From the NCBI GenBank assembly GCA_905181815.1, contig CAJIZA010000001.1:496001-560000 (forward strand): a stretch of DNA of 64,000 nucleotides, given 5' to 3'. Origin of the DNA: an uncultured Planktomarina sp. GTDB taxonomy: Bacteria > Pseudomonadota > Alphaproteobacteria > Rhodobacterales > Rhodobacteraceae. A program made the position numbers and the translations under genes. Of the stretch, positions 28,736 to 38,074 are shown in pieces. Positions within the stretch are counted from its first letter, which is position 1, and every line of letters starts with the position of its first letter. A model generated the notes under the pieces. The model ran no database searches. It saw only the letters and a program-made list of their open reading frames with translations, and had not been told where the DNA came from.

Positions 28736-30595
28736 ATGGCTACGAAGAAAAAATCTAGTGCAAGCAAACTCGCGGTTTGGATAATCGTTGGGCTATTGAT
28801 GTTTGGCATGATAGGATTTGGGGCCGCCGGTTTCAATGGCACGCAGCGCAGCCTTGGCAAAGTGGGCGATAAGACCGTGTCCATCGCCTCCTACAGTACC
28901 GCCTTGCAAAACGAGATGGCGCAATTTCAAGAGCAAATTGGCCGCGAGATTACCCCACAAGAAATGCAAGCCATTGGCCTCGATCAACGGGCGTTGAACC
29001 GGGTGATCAGCACTCGCGCTTTGGATCAATTAGCCACAGACCTAGGCCTGTCCTTGGGCGATGCTCGCGTACGCGAACAAGTGGTTGAAATTTCAGCCTT
29101 CCAAGGGCTTGATGGTGAATTTGATCGCGAAGCTTATGCAGAGGTATTGCAGCGCAACAATCTCAAAGAGGCAGATTTTGAAACCTCCCTGCGCGAAGAC
29201 GCCGCGCGCCGTATCTTGCAAGAGGCAGTTCTAACGGGCGTCACCGCACCGGAGGCCTATGCCAAAGCCATGGTCGCCTATCTGGCCGAAACACGGGATT
29301 TCTCTTGGGCGCGCCTCACCCAGGACATATTGATCAGCCCGGCGCCAAAACCCAACGAAGAGGATCTGGTCACCTATCACAGCGAGAACCCAGCCAAGTT
29401 CACAACCTTGGCCGCAAGATCTGTCAGCTACATTTGGTTGACCCCAGCCATGTTGGCAGATGACATCGAAATCGAAGAGCGTGAATTGCGCGCTGCCTAT
29501 GAATCCCGCAGTGATGAATTTATACAATTGCCCAGCCGACTGGTCGAACGGGTGATTTTCCCCTCACAAGAATTGGCTATAAAGGCCATGGAGGCAATCA
29601 ATGAAGAGGCTACCACTTTTGAAGAGGTGGTCGAAAACCGCGGTTTGACGCTGCAAGATGTCGATCTTGGCGATGTTACAGAGGCAGAAATGGGCGCAGC
29701 CGGTCTCTTGGTATTCTCTTTGGAAGAGCCTGGCGTGGTTGGGCCAGCAGAGACGGACTTAGGCCCTGCATTATTCCGTGTTAACGCAATTTTGGACGGA
29801 AATGTGCAGAGTTATAACTCTGTGCGCGACCAATTGAACCTCGATGTCGCGTTGGATGTGGCTTCAAGCCAAATCGCAGACATCGCTGAACAGGTCGATG
29901 ATCTTTTGGCCGGTGGCGCGACCTTGGAAGACGTGGCCATTGAGACAGATCTGCAACTGGCTACTTTGGATTGGAATGTGCAATCGGAAGGCGGCATCTC
30001 TGACTATGAAGAATTCCAAACCGCTGCGGCCGCTGTCACAGCAGAAGATTTTCCAGCACTCGGAGCTTTGAGCGACAATGGTATCTTTGCCCTGCGCCTT
30101 GATGGAGAGTTGCCCGCAGAGTTGCAGCCCTTGGCGAGCGTTCAGGACGCAGTCGCCAAAAGCTGGAAAGCACAACAGATTCAGCAACAATTGCGGGCCT
30201 TGGCCGAACGCATTGCCCCGCAGGTCTCACTCGATGCGCCCCTGACCAGCTTTGGCCTGACGGAAAATCTACAAGACGATATGAACCGCAATGACAGCGT
30301 AGACGGAACGCCGTCGGCTTTGGTGATGACCGCTTTTGAAACAGAGCTGGGCAAAGCCGCGTTGCTGGACGCAGCCAAGGGCGTGATTATTCTTTTGCCC
30401 CGCGCCATCCATGCCGCGAATTTTGAAGATCCCCAAGTGCAATCGCTCCAAAGTATCTTGGGCAATCGCATCGATACGACACTGGAGCGAGATGTCTTCG
30501 AAGCCTTTAGCAATGCCGTACGCGAGTCGGTGGATGTTGAGCTCAATCAAACAACGCTGCGGTCAGTCAACAACAACCTCTTGGGCGGTGGATAA
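28736..30595 (+). CDS. ppiD: Membrane-anchored peptidyl-prolyl isomerase (PpiD/SurA-N family)
   Basis: A 619-residue periplasmic folding factor tethered by one N-terminal helix (LAVWIIVGLLMFGMIGFGAAG, split LAVWIIVGLLMFG / MIGFGAAG, residues 12-32), preceded by a basic cytoplasmic KKKSSASK. The SurA-type N-terminal domain follows (GDKTVSIASYSTALQNEM ... LNRVISTRALDQLATDLG). The region near 240-370 fits a parvulin-like domain but with weak conservation, as is common in PpiD. A long C-terminal domain follows. It helps newly exported outer-membrane proteins fold. AAGGGA precedes the ATG. trpE begins five bases after its stop, so both may share a transcript. Confidence 0.88.
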   Translation: MATKKKSSASKLAVWIIVGLLMFGMIGFGAAGFNGTQRSLGKVGDKTVSIASYSTALQNEMAQFQEQIGREITPQEMQAIGLDQRALNRVISTRALDQLATDLGLSLGDARVREQVVEISAFQGLDGEFDREAYAEVLQRNNLKEADFETSLREDAARRILQEAVLTGVTAPEAYAKAMVAYLAETRDFSWARLTQDILISPAPKPNEEDLVTYHSENPAKFTTLAARSVSYIWLTPAMLADDIEIEERELRAAYESRSDEFIQLPSRLVERVIFPSQELAIKAMEAINEEATTFEEVVENRGLTLQDVDLGDVTEAEMGAAGLLVFSLEEPGVVGPAETDLGPALFRVNAILDGNVQSYNSVRDQLNLDVALDVASSQIADIAEQVDDLLAGGATLEDVAIETDLQLATLDWNVQSEGGISDYEEFQTAAAAVTAEDFPALGALSDNGIFALRLDGELPAELQPLASVQDAVAKSWKAQQIQQQLRALAERIAPQVSLDAPLTSFGLTENLQDDMNRNDSVDGTPSALVMTAFETELGKAALLDAAKGVIILLPRAIHAANFEDPQVQSLQSILGNRIDTTLERDVFEAFSNAVRESVDVELNQTTLRSVNNNLLGGG

Positions 30596-30600
30596 CCCCA

Positions 30601-32112
30601 ATGGAACTCACACCGTCCTACGAAGAATTTGCCACAAAATATGAGGGTGGCGAAAATCAGCTGGTTTATTCACGCCTCGCAGCCGATCTCGACACGCCCG
30701 TCTCGGTCATGCTCAAATTGTCTGACGCACAGAAGGATAGTTTCATCCTAGAAAGTGTGACCGGCGGTGAAATCAGAGGCCGCTATTCAATTGTTGGACT
30801 AAAGCCAGATTTGATTTGGCGCTGCTGGGGCACGGTCAGTGAAATCAACCGCGAGGCCCGGTTTGATCGTAACAGTTTTACACCGCAGGTTGGAAATCCA
30901 CTGGACGGACTGCGCGCTTTAATTGCGGAATGTCGTATAGACATGCCTACCGATTTGCCGGCTGCGGCGGCTGGACTTTTTGGCTATCTCGGCTATGATA
31001 TGATCCGCTTGGTTGAGCATTTACCAAATATCAACCCAGATCCCATTGGCGTGCCAGATGCAGTCATGATCCGCCCAACCGTTGTGGCCGTTCTGGATGG
31101 CGTAAAAGGTGAGGTGACGCTCGTCTCCCCAGCATGGGTCAATTCCGGCCTCTCTGCCCGCGCAGCCTATGCGCAGGCTGCCGAACGGGTCATGGATGCC
31201 CTACGTGATCTCGAACGCCCCGTCAGCTCAACCCATAGAGAACTCAGCGGCGCGGCCCATGTGGGTGTGCCAGTGTCGAATTTCACCAAAGAAGGCTACC
31301 TCACGGCTGTCGAAAAGGCCAAGGATTACATAAAGGCCGGTGATATCTTCCAGGTTGTACCTGCACAACGCTGGGCGCAAGACTTCACGCTCCCCCCCTT
31401 TGCCATGTATAGGGCGCTGAGGCGCGTGAATCCCTCGCCCTTCATGTTCTTTTTTAATTATGGCAATTTCCAAATCATCGGTGCTAGCCCAGAAATTCTG
31501 GTACGATTGATGGACAATGAGGTCACTATTCGCCCCATTGCCGGAACGCGCAAGCGCGGCGGGAATGCGGAAGAAGATAAGGCCCTAGAGGCCGATCTTT
31601 TGTCCGATCCCAAAGAGCTGGCCGAGCATCTCATGCTGTTGGATCTGGGACGTAACGACGTGGGCCGGGTTGCCAAAATTGGCACCGTGCGCCCGACAGA
31701 AAAATTCTCTGTTGAGCGCTATAGCCATGTCATGCATATCGTCTCGAATGTCATCGGCGAGCTGGATCCGGCACATGATGCCGTGGCTGCGCTGTTGGCG
31801 GGCCTGCCCGCTGGCACACTCTCGGGCGCACCCAAAGTTCGGGCCATGCAAATCATTGATGAATTGGAGCCAGAAAAACGCGGCGTTTACGGCGGCGGCT
31901 GTGGGTATTTCTCCGCCGGCGGCGATATGGACATCTGTATTGCGCTACGCACAGCTGTGCTCAAAGATGGCAAGCTCTATGCACAGGCCGGCGGCGGCGT
32001 TGTCTATGACAGCGACCCTGAGGCGGAATACCAGGAGACGGTGAATAAGGCCAAGGCCGTGTGGACAGCCGCAGCCGATGCAGCAAATTTTGCCGGCAGA
32101 GGCAACGGATAG
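30601..32112 (+). CDS. trpE: Anthranilate synthase component I
   Basis: A 503-residue chorismate-using enzyme that makes anthranilate with the glutaminase TrpG, the first step to tryptophan. The N-terminal domain holds the feedback region (FILESVTGGEIRGRYSIVG, near residues 48-66). The catalytic domain shows KAKDYIKAGDIFQVVPAQRW (near 239-258), IRPIAGTRKRGG, DLLSDPKELAEHLMLLDLGR-type blocks (here LSDPKELAEHLMLLDLGRND), and GTLSGAPKVRAMQIIDELEP near 409-428. The sequence is intact. There is no tryptophan leader peptide upstream because ppiD ends five bases before. trpG is not seen in the window. Confidence 0.96.
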   Translation: MELTPSYEEFATKYEGGENQLVYSRLAADLDTPVSVMLKLSDAQKDSFILESVTGGEIRGRYSIVGLKPDLIWRCWGTVSEINREARFDRNSFTPQVGNPLDGLRALIAECRIDMPTDLPAAAAGLFGYLGYDMIRLVEHLPNINPDPIGVPDAVMIRPTVVAVLDGVKGEVTLVSPAWVNSGLSARAAYAQAAERVMDALRDLERPVSSTHRELSGAAHVGVPVSNFTKEGYLTAVEKAKDYIKAGDIFQVVPAQRWAQDFTLPPFAMYRALRRVNPSPFMFFFNYGNFQIIGASPEILVRLMDNEVTIRPIAGTRKRGGNAEEDKALEADLLSDPKELAEHLMLLDLGRNDVGRVAKIGTVRPTEKFSVERYSHVMHIVSNVIGELDPAHDAVAALLAGLPAGTLSGAPKVRAMQIIDELEPEKRGVYGGGCGYFSAGGDMDICIALRTAVLKDGKLYAQAGGGVVYDSDPEAEYQETVNKAKAVWTAAADAANFAGRGNG

Positions 32113-32229
32113 AAGTCATTATTTGACGGATGCTTAAGACAAACGTTTGATTGAAAGCGATATCAGGGCTTGTAAAAATAAGAGCCATGTATCACATTCA
32201 ATTTGTGGAATAAGTAGAGAACCCAAGCT

Positions 32230-32412
32230 GTGCTAATTGCGAGACGCGATTTTCTCAAATCCAGCGGCGGGGCCGCATTGGCCGCCAGTGGCACGCTTTG
32301 GGCGCCCCAAACGGCGCATGCGCAGCTCACTTTAGGAGATATGCGCCTCGATGTGCTCACCGATGGCAGCCTGCGCCTGCTCGGCATTGTTATCTTTGGA
32401 CCAATCCAGTGA
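32230..32412 (+). pseudogene. N-terminal remnant of a secreted metallo-beta-lactamase-fold protein
   Basis: 60 codons starting at GTG 32230. The twin-arginine signal IARRDFLKSSGGAALAASG and the start of the mature region, LGDMRLDVLTDGSLRL, match Tat-exported MBL-fold hydrolases of Rhodobacteraceae. The following frame then runs out in IVIFGPIQ and TGA, with none of the HxHxDH zinc-binding region. The remaining 200-plus residues are absent. It sits directly ahead of the ArsR-type regulator, in the position it holds in sulfur-metabolism clusters. Clearly a remnant. Confidence 0.75.
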
Positions 32413-32443
32413 AATTCGTCTTATTGACCGGTGAGGACCTTAT

Positions 32444-32824
32444 ATGTCACAGATAATAGACAGCGCGCACATGAGGCAGAACAAAACCATGGCTTTGCCG
32501 GTTTTTGACAAAAATATTAGCCCCGAAGATATGGACAAAATGGCGGGTAACGTCGTTCAAGCCGTAAACTTCCTCAAGGCGATCAGCCATGAGGGGCGGT
32601 TGATGATTTTATGCTATCTCGCCTCTGGTGAAAAATCAGTGATGGATCTTGAAGAGCTGCTCTCTGCCCGTCAAGCCGCTGTTTCGCAACAATTGTCGCG
32701 CCTACGGTTGGAGGGACTTGTAACCCCACGCCGCGAAGGCAAGGTGATTTATTACAGCCTGACCGACAAACGCTCCACGCAAATCATGGCAGTCGTCTAT
32801 GATCTCTATTGCCGGGGCTCCTAG
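32444..32824 (+). CDS. ArsR-family regulator of the BigR/SoxR (sulfur) type
   Basis: A 126-residue winged-helix repressor. The body is AVNFLKAISHEGRLMILCYLA (split AVNFLKAISHEGR / LMILCYLA, near residues 38-58), then LEELLSARQAAVSQQLSRLR with the recognition helix near 77-96, and LVTPRREGKVIYYSLTD for the wing. Two cysteines (Cys in LMILCYL and near the C-terminus in DLYCRGS) suit the persulfide-sensing BigR/SqrR group, which respond to reactive sulfur. GAGGA precedes the ATG at 32444. It is flanked on both sides by decayed genes, so its own regulon at this locus has been lost. The gene itself is intact. Confidence 0.82.
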   Translation: MSQIIDSAHMRQNKTMALPVFDKNISPEDMDKMAGNVVQAVNFLKAISHEGRLMILCYLASGEKSVMDLEELLSARQAAVSQQLSRLRLEGLVTPRREGKVIYYSLTDKRSTQIMAVVYDLYCRGS

Positions 32825-32833
32825 GACGATCAA

Positions 32834-33231
32834 ATGCTGTATACACTGTCAGAACCCGCAATTGTCGCATTGATCAGCTTAGCCACAGATTTGCTCTTTT
32901 AGACAGTGGCTTTCTCCACCATTCTGGCCGGAGTCGGTATTGGATTGATCCTTGGTGTCATCCTCGGAGCCGCGGCGGCATCCCTGAGCAAAAAGAGTTT
33001 AACTGGCAATCTTTCAACACACCCAAACAAACTGGCCGTTATTTCTTGGGCGCTGCACTCATGGGTGTGGGTGGCGTTTTGGCAGGTGGCTGTACGGTCG
33101 GTGCGGATCTAGCAGGCATCGCAAGCCTCAGTATCGCAGCCATCATTGAGCTCGCCGCAATCGCCCTAGGCGGATGGGCAATGCGGGCGCTGCTCGCCAA
33201 AAAAAAGAGTACGACTATTGGCGCGCATTAG
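32834..33231 (+). pseudogene. Broken YeeE/YedE-family sulfur transporter
   Basis: Begins at ATG 32834 with AGGA upstream (MLYTLSEPAIVALISLA). The frame then meets a TAG at 32900-32902. It continues as AGVGIGLILGVILGAAAASL, and a run of five A's (32990-32994) lacks one base. Restoring it gives EFNWQSFNTPKQTGRYFLG, then GGCTVGADLAGIASLS and a final hydrophobic helix ending at 33231. GGCTVG is the YeeE/YedE hallmark. The whole is far shorter than the usual 350 residues, so a central part also seems deleted. Three separate lesions make it non-functional. Such transporters import thiosulfate or sulfide-derived sulfur. Confidence 0.8.
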
Positions 33232-33241
33232 AAAATTGAAC

Positions 33242-33269
33242 CTCAAGGGCGGACGATACCGCCCTTGAG
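33242..33269 (-). terminator. Terminator after the hydroxyacid dehydrogenase
   Basis: A perfect 11-base stem, CTCAAGGGCGG with CCGCCCTTGAG, loop of six bases. On the minus strand it is followed by GTTCAATTTTC, a weak T-rich tail, 11 bases past the gene's stop. It also ends the broken YeeE gene from the plus side. Confidence 0.8.
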
Positions 33270-33279
33270 CGCCTCGTGG

Positions 33280-34149
33280 TTACAACGCTTGCAAGCGTTT
33301 GAACAATGACGATGTATCCCAGCGACCGCCACCCATTTTCTGCACATCTTTATAGAATTGATCGACCAAAGCGGTAACCGGCAGGCTGGCGCCATTCTCA
33401 TCGGCCGTCGCCAAACAAATTCCGAGATCCTTGCGCATCCAATCCACAGCAAAGCCATGCTCAAAATGATCGTCCAACATCGTCTCATTACGGTTGGACA
33501 TTTGCCAGCTGCCGGCAGCGCCTTGGCTGATGACCTCCACCACAGAGGCACCATCAAGACCAGCTTTGGAGGCAAAATGCAGCGCTTCTGACAGGCCTTG
33601 CACCAAACCGGCAATGGCGATTTGGTTGCACATCTTGGTCATTTGCCCCGCGCCACTCTCGCCAATCCGGCGGCAAAGCTTTGAATAAAAGGCCATCACC
33701 GGCTCCACGCGATCAAAATCCTCCTTATCACCACCGCACATTATCGACAATTGACCATTTTCAGCGCCCGCCTGGCCACCAGAAACAGGCGCATCAACGA
33801 ATGCGATGCCTTTGACGCGCGCTGCCTCATACAGTTCGCGGGTAACCGCGGCAGATACTGTGGTGTGGTCTACGAAAATGCTACCGTCTGCCATAGCCGC
33901 AAAGGCGCCATCTGGACCCAAACATACGGACCGCAAATCGTCATCATTGCCAACACAGGCCATGACCATCTCCGCACCCTTAGCGGCTTCCGCCGGGGTT
34001 GCGCCAGTTGCACCGCCATGCTCGGACGCCCAGGCACCGGCCTTTGCAGCGGTACGGTTATACACCGTGACCTGATGGCCCGCGCGCGCCAAATGCCCCG
34101 CCATAGGGTAGCCCATGACACCCAAGCCCAAGAATGTAATTTTCGTCAT
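33280..34149 (-). CDS. NAD(P)-dependent beta-hydroxyacid dehydrogenase
   Basis: A 289-residue enzyme of the 3-hydroxyisobutyrate dehydrogenase/tartronate semialdehyde reductase family. The Rossmann motif is FLGLGVMGYPMAGHLARAG near residues 6-24. The substrate-site motif is DAPVSGGQAGAENG near 116-129, with the catalytic lysine in MTKMCNQIAIAG near 166. The C-terminal dimer domain has WMRKDLGICL. The ATG at 34149 is preferred to 34161 because GGAAAAGACA lies just ahead. It follows a D-2-hydroxyacid dehydrogenase remnant and glpK on the same strand. Which hydroxyacid it oxidises is not known. A second member of this family is at 47868. Confidence 0.9.
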   Translation of the reverse strand: MTKITFLGLGVMGYPMAGHLARAGHQVTVYNRTAAKAGAWASEHGGATGATPAEAAKGAEMVMACVGNDDDLRSVCLGPDGAFAAMADGSIFVDHTTVSAAVTRELYEAARVKGIAFVDAPVSGGQAGAENGQLSIMCGGDKEDFDRVEPVMAFYSKLCRRIGESGAGQMTKMCNQIAIAGLVQGLSEALHFASKAGLDGASVVEVISQGAAGSWQMSNRNETMLDDHFEHGFAVDWMRKDLGICLATADENGASLPVTALVDQFYKDVQKMGGGRWDTSSLFKRLQAL

Positions 34150-34166
34150 TGTCTTTTCCATATCAG

Positions 34167-34418
34167 TTAAAGCCGATCACCGAGTGTTTTACCGGCGAAA
34201 AAAGCATCCAAATTTTCCAAAGCGCGAAAGCCCATTGCGTCCCGAGTCTGTCGCGTTGCACTGCCAATATGAGGAAGCATGAAAATGTTGTCAAAGCTAC
34301 TGAACGCAGGATTTCCACCTGGTTCAACTTGAAAACAATCCAAACCCGCAGCCGAAAGCTGGCCCCTATCTAAGGCGGCCATCAAGGCCGCCTCATCCAC
34401 CAAGGCGCCGCACGCAGA
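34167..34418 (-). pseudogene. C-terminal remnant of a D-2-hydroxyacid dehydrogenase
   Basis: About 83 codons match the end of glyoxylate/hydroxypyruvate reductases: CGALVDEAALMAALDRGQL, AGLDCFQVEPGGNPAF, NIFMLPHIGSATRQTRDAMG and NLDAFFAGKTLGDRL to the stop. The usual N[TS]ARGALVDE appears as SACGALVDE. The whole N-terminal two-thirds (substrate and Rossmann domains) is gone; the sequence upstream of the match is unrelated and soon becomes the glpK 3' end. The conserved PHIGSAT histidine is still present. A remnant after deletion. Confidence 0.8.
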
Positions 34419-34465
34419 CAGTTTAAAATGAAATAATATTTTAGAATAGATTAAACCTGTACCAT

Positions 34466-35941
34466 TTACACCAATGTTCGACGCACAGCATCTTTCCATC
34501 CTGCATATAGTCTCTCACGATCCTGCCCGGTCATATTTGGCTCAAAGCGACAATCACGAGCCCAGCTGTCCGCGAACCCCTGATGGTCGGGGTAAACGCC
34601 AGCGCGTGATCCGGCCAGCCATGCCGCTCCCAGAGCTGTGGTTTCCAAAACCTCGGGTCGATCCACAGGCGCTCCGATAATATCTGCAAGAAACTGCATC
34701 GTCCAATCAGACGCCGTCATGCCTCCATCCACGCGCAAAACAGCCTCTCCTGAGGTGCCCATGTCATCCTGCATTGCCAGCAGCAGATCACGGCTTTGGT
34801 AGCCTACGCTTTGCAGCGCCGCTTTCGCAAATTCCTTGGGACCGGAATTGCGGGTTAATCCAAAGATTGCGCCGCGACACTCAGGATTCCAATAGGGTGC
34901 GCCGAGCCCGGTGAATGCAGGCACAAGGTACAACGATTGTGTTGAATCAGCGGCTGCGGCCATTTCTGTGGTCTCATGCGCCGCAGAAATAAGCCCCAGC
35001 CCGTCTCGCAGCCATTGCACCACCGCCCCGGCGATAAAAATAGAACCTTCCAATGCATAGGTCGGCTTGCCGTCAAACTGATAAGCGATCGTGCCAAGCA
35101 TCCGGTTCTTCGATGTCACCAAAGTGTCGCCGGTGTTGAGCAGCGCAAAACAGCCCGTGCCATATGTCGATTTCAACATCCCCGGCTCGAAGCATGCCTG
35201 TCCAATGGTCGCGGCTTGTTGATCCCCCGCCACGCCCAAAATGGGTATACCTGCGCCGAACAAATGGGTGGTCCCAAACTCTGAGGCGCAGTCACGCACT
35301 TCGGGCAGCATCGCCGGCGGCACCTGCATCAGCGCGCAGATCTGCGCATCCCAGCAGCCTCGGCGAATGTCATAAAGCATGGTGCGAGCTGCATTGGTTG
35401 CATCGGTCACATGGGCGCGGCCTTCGGTCAGCTTCCATATCAGGTAGCTGTCCATCGTCCCAAAGAGCAATTCGCCCCGCGCCGCACGCTCAGCCGCCCC
35501 CGCAACATGAGACAGCAGCCAGTGCAGCTTGGTGGCGGAAAAATAAGGATCAAGCAAAAGGCCGGTCTTTTGCGTGATGTCCGCTTCATTGCCCTCCGCG
35601 CGCAGACGATCGCAAAATGCAGATGTGCGCCGATCCTGCCATACAATCGCCTTATGGATCGGCAAGCCAGTTTTGCGGTCCCACACCAGGGTCGTTTCAC
35701 GCTGATTGGTAATGCCGATGGCAGCGATATCTTTGGCTGTGCAGCCAGCTTGCCCCATCACACCGGCGACAACCGCTTGCACAGAGGCCCAAATTTCCTC
35801 TGCATCATGTTCAACCCATCCCGAGCGTGGGAAATATTGCTGAAATTCTTTATGGCAGGATTGGACCGGGTGCATGTCTTTATCAAAAAGAATGGCACGG
35901 CTCGACGTGGTGCCCTGGTCAATAGCCAGAATATAGGTCAT
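34466..35941 (-). CDS. glpK: Glycerol kinase
   Basis: A 491-residue FGGY-family kinase that makes glycerol 3-phosphate from glycerol and ATP in the cytoplasm. The N-terminal phosphate loop is [16 protein letters not shown] near residues 4-19; the active-site region includes [10 protein letters not shown] and [17 protein letters not shown] near 78-94; the second domain has [20 protein letters not shown] and [18 protein letters not shown]. The ATG at 35941 has GGGAG 7 bases ahead; a GTG at 35953 is the alternative. No glpF or glpD is adjacent, so it is an isolated kinase gene. Its 3' end is followed directly by the dehydrogenase remnant, suggesting the deletion brought them together. Confidence 0.95.
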   Translation of the reverse strand: MTYILAIDQGTTSSRAILFDKDMHPVQSCHKEFQQYFPRSGWVEHDAEEIWASVQAVVAGVMGQAGCTAKDIAAIGITNQRETTLVWDRKTGLPIHKAIVWQDRRTSAFCDRLRAEGNEADITQKTGLLLDPYFSATKLHWLLSHVAGAAERAARGELLFGTMDSYLIWKLTEGRAHVTDATNAARTMLYDIRRGCWDAQICALMQVPPAMLPEVRDCASEFGTTHLFGAGIPILGVAGDQQAATIGQACFEPGMLKSTYGTGCFALLNTGDTLVTSKNRMLGTIAYQFDGKPTYALEGSIFIAGAVVQWLRDGLGLISAAHETTEMAAAADSTQSLYLVPAFTGLGAPYWNPECRGAIFGLTRNSGPKEFAKAALQSVGYQSRDLLLAMQDDMGTSGEAVLRVDGGMTASDWTMQFLADIIGAPVDRPEVLETTALGAAWLAGSRAGVYPDHQGFADSWARDCRFEPNMTGQDRERLYAGWKDAVRRTLV

Positions 35942-36013
35942 GAGAACTCCCACCAGTTAAGGACATTTCGAATTCAAAATGTGCCGTAACCGCAGGGGCG
36001 ATGTAAAGGGCAT

Positions 36014-36724
36014 TTAGCCGCGAAATCCAGTTGCCACGACGAATTTCTCTGAGGAATTCGAGCGTGATGCAGGCGGTTTCATATTGATGACTTTGGTAAA
36101 TTTTTGCTTGAGCAGCGCTTGCAGCTCCCCTTCTGCGCCGCCAGCCAAAACCTTAGCCACAAAAGTGCCGCCTGGTGTAAGCACATCAAAGGCAAAATAG
36201 GCCGCCGCTTCGCACAGTGCAATAATGCGCAGATGGTCTGTTTGTTTATGTCCGGAAGCGGCCGCAGCCATATCCGACATCACCACATCAGCGGGCCCAT
36301 CTAGCCAGGCTTTCACCTTAGCATCCGCATCATCTTCCATGAAATCCAATACATGCATTTCCGCGCCAGGAATGCTTTCCACTTCTTGCAGATCCACGCC
36401 CAGTATCGTACCTACCCTTTTGCCCTGCCGCGTGCCCAGTGCGTTGATGCGCTTGACCGCCACTTGGCACCATCCACCCGGCGCACAACCTAAATCCACA
36501 ACCCGCACTCCAGGTACCAAAAAACGAAATTTATCATCAAGTTCTAGTATCTTGTAGGCCGCACGCCCGCGATATCCGTCCGCTTGGGCCCGCTTGACAT
36601 AGGGATCATTCAGCTGCCGCTCCAACCAAAGCGTCGACGAAAGTTTCCGCCCCCGCGCCGTTTTCACCTTGACGCGCAGATCCCGCTGACCGCGACCACT
36701 GTTATTGCCTGGAGTTTTTGCCAT
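36014..36724 (-). CDS. rlmE: 23S rRNA 2'-O-ribose methyltransferase (U2552)
   Basis: A 236-residue FtsJ-type enzyme that methylates U2552 in the A-loop of 23S rRNA late in large-subunit assembly. The catalytic tetrad elements are visible: GYRGRAAYK with the first lysine, [18 protein letters not shown] for SAM binding (near residues 72-89), [18 protein letters not shown] with the catalytic aspartate near 143-160, and [14 protein letters not shown] with the second lysine. The end [16 protein letters not shown] matches the family's final motif. GAGGCGAT precedes the ATG. It follows ppx by 6 bases and so shares its operon. Confidence 0.95.
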   Translation of the reverse strand: MAKTPGNNSGRGQRDLRVKVKTARGRKLSSTLWLERQLNDPYVKRAQADGYRGRAAYKILELDDKFRFLVPGVRVVDLGCAPGGWCQVAVKRINALGTRQGKRVGTILGVDLQEVESIPGAEMHVLDFMEDDADAKVKAWLDGPADVVMSDMAAAASGHKQTDHLRIIALCEAAAYFAFDVLTPGGTFVAKVLAGGAEGELQALLKQKFTKVINMKPPASRSNSSEKFVVATGFRG

Positions 36725-36730
36725 ATCGCC

Positions 36731-37846
36731 TCAGCTCTTTTGTTCGCGCAAAACACCGTCTGCGCTCATTTGTGCATAGAGTAAACCCTCGCGCAGGCCT
36801 CTATCGGCCACCGACAATTTATGAGTGGGCCAGCAGCGCAGCAAAGCCTGCAAAATTGCCGCCCCAGACATGATGAGCGCTTGGCGATCCTTGCCAATCC
36901 GCGGATCGTTTTGACGTCCGACTGGGCCCAGCCGCAGGTAATCGTGGATCACCTTGTCAATTTCAATCGAAGACATCGCCAGCCCATCGACTTTATTGCG
37001 ATCATAGCGCCGCAATCCCAAGTGGCTGGCCGCGACGGTCGTCACCGTGCCACTTGTGCCAATGATCTGGAAATGTTCCATTTTATAGGCGCGGTCATAA
37101 GGGATGAAGCTTTCCAACTTTTCCTCAAACAACAGGCTCATCAAAGCAAAGCGACCCGCGTCATCGTCCACGTCATTGAACAAATCGCGCAGGGTTGCGA
37201 CACCTAAAGGCACTGAGATCCAATCCACCACCTTGGCCCCGTATTTATTTGGACGCTCGCCCGAACGAAACCCGCGGTGCATATGCATGATCGCACGGCT
37301 GCGCAATTTGGGTTGCACATCCACCAGATCAATCCAAACTAGTTCGGTGGATCCCCCGCCGATATCGACAACTAAAAGCTGATCTGTGTCACGGGTCACC
37401 AAGGGTGCGCAGGACAAAACCGCCAACTGCGCTTCTTCCTCCGCCTTGATAATTTCCAATTTCAGGCCAGTTTCCTTGCGGATTTGCCGCATGAGCTCGG
37501 GGCCATTGGCGGCGCGCCGGCAGGCCTCTGTGGCCACCAGACGCATTTTTTTCACGCGATATTGCCGCAATTTTTGGCTGCACACCCGCAAGGCCTGCAA
37601 GGTGCGATCCATGGAGACACGGCTGAGTCGCCCACTTTCTTCCAGACCGTGCCCAAGCTGGACCGATTTTGAAAAGCTGTCCACGATCTTAAATTGCGCC
37701 CCATCCGGTTGCGCAATCAGCATGCGGCACGAATTTGTACCAAGATCCAAAGCCGCATAAAACGGATGAACCTGGGCCTTGAGGCCTGCGATTGACTCAA
37801 CCGCTTTGGGAATCGCATCCGCAGACCGAGGACGCTGTGGCGTCAT
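36731..37846 (-). CDS. ppx: Exopolyphosphatase/pppGpp phosphohydrolase family protein
   Basis: A 371-residue sugar-kinase/hsp70-fold phosphatase of the Ppx/GppA group. The N-terminal phosphate loop is ALDLGTNSCRMLIA near residues 32-45; the second loop is LLVVDIGGGSTELVWID near 157-173, the metal-binding motif with the catalytic glutamate nearby. The length (short, no C-terminal HD domain) fits the GppA-like form found in Rhodobacterales. Substrate is polyphosphate or pppGpp; sequence does not decide. AAAGGCG precedes the ATG. It leads a two-gene operon with rlmE. The 228 bases to the divergent operon contain both promoters. Confidence 0.92.
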   Translation of the reverse strand: MTPQRPRSADAIPKAVESIAGLKAQVHPFYAALDLGTNSCRMLIAQPDGAQFKIVDSFSKSVQLGHGLEESGRLSRVSMDRTLQALRVCSQKLRQYRVKKMRLVATEACRRAANGPELMRQIRKETGLKLEIIKAEEEAQLAVLSCAPLVTRDTDQLLVVDIGGGSTELVWIDLVDVQPKLRSRAIMHMHRGFRSGERPNKYGAKVVDWISVPLGVATLRDLFNDVDDDAGRFALMSLLFEEKLESFIPYDRAYKMEHFQIIGTSGTVTTVAASHLGLRRYDRNKVDGLAMSSIEIDKVIHDYLRLGPVGRQNDPRIGKDRQALIMSGAAILQALLRCWPTHKLSVADRGLREGLLYAQMSADGVLREQKS

Positions 37847-38074
37847 AATTATACGCCTTTCGAGTTTCGAGTTACCTCCAACCTAAGCTCTTCGACGGTG
37901 CCTTGCAATCGTTCATAAAGTTATTGCCAATTTTTCCAAATTATTCGCCTTTTCATACCGCTTGGGTTTTGGCATGACAGGAAGGTCGCTCCCACCGGTT
38001 CAATTGTCGAAATTCGACCCTATTTTGACATCCGTTGCACCTAGTAATCCGTGACATAGTTATGAGGAATCATT

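Noticed and set aside
30560-30601. Tryptophan leader/attenuator before trpE
   Set aside because: trpE starts five bases after ppiD; there is no room for a leader peptide and no Trp codon cluster.
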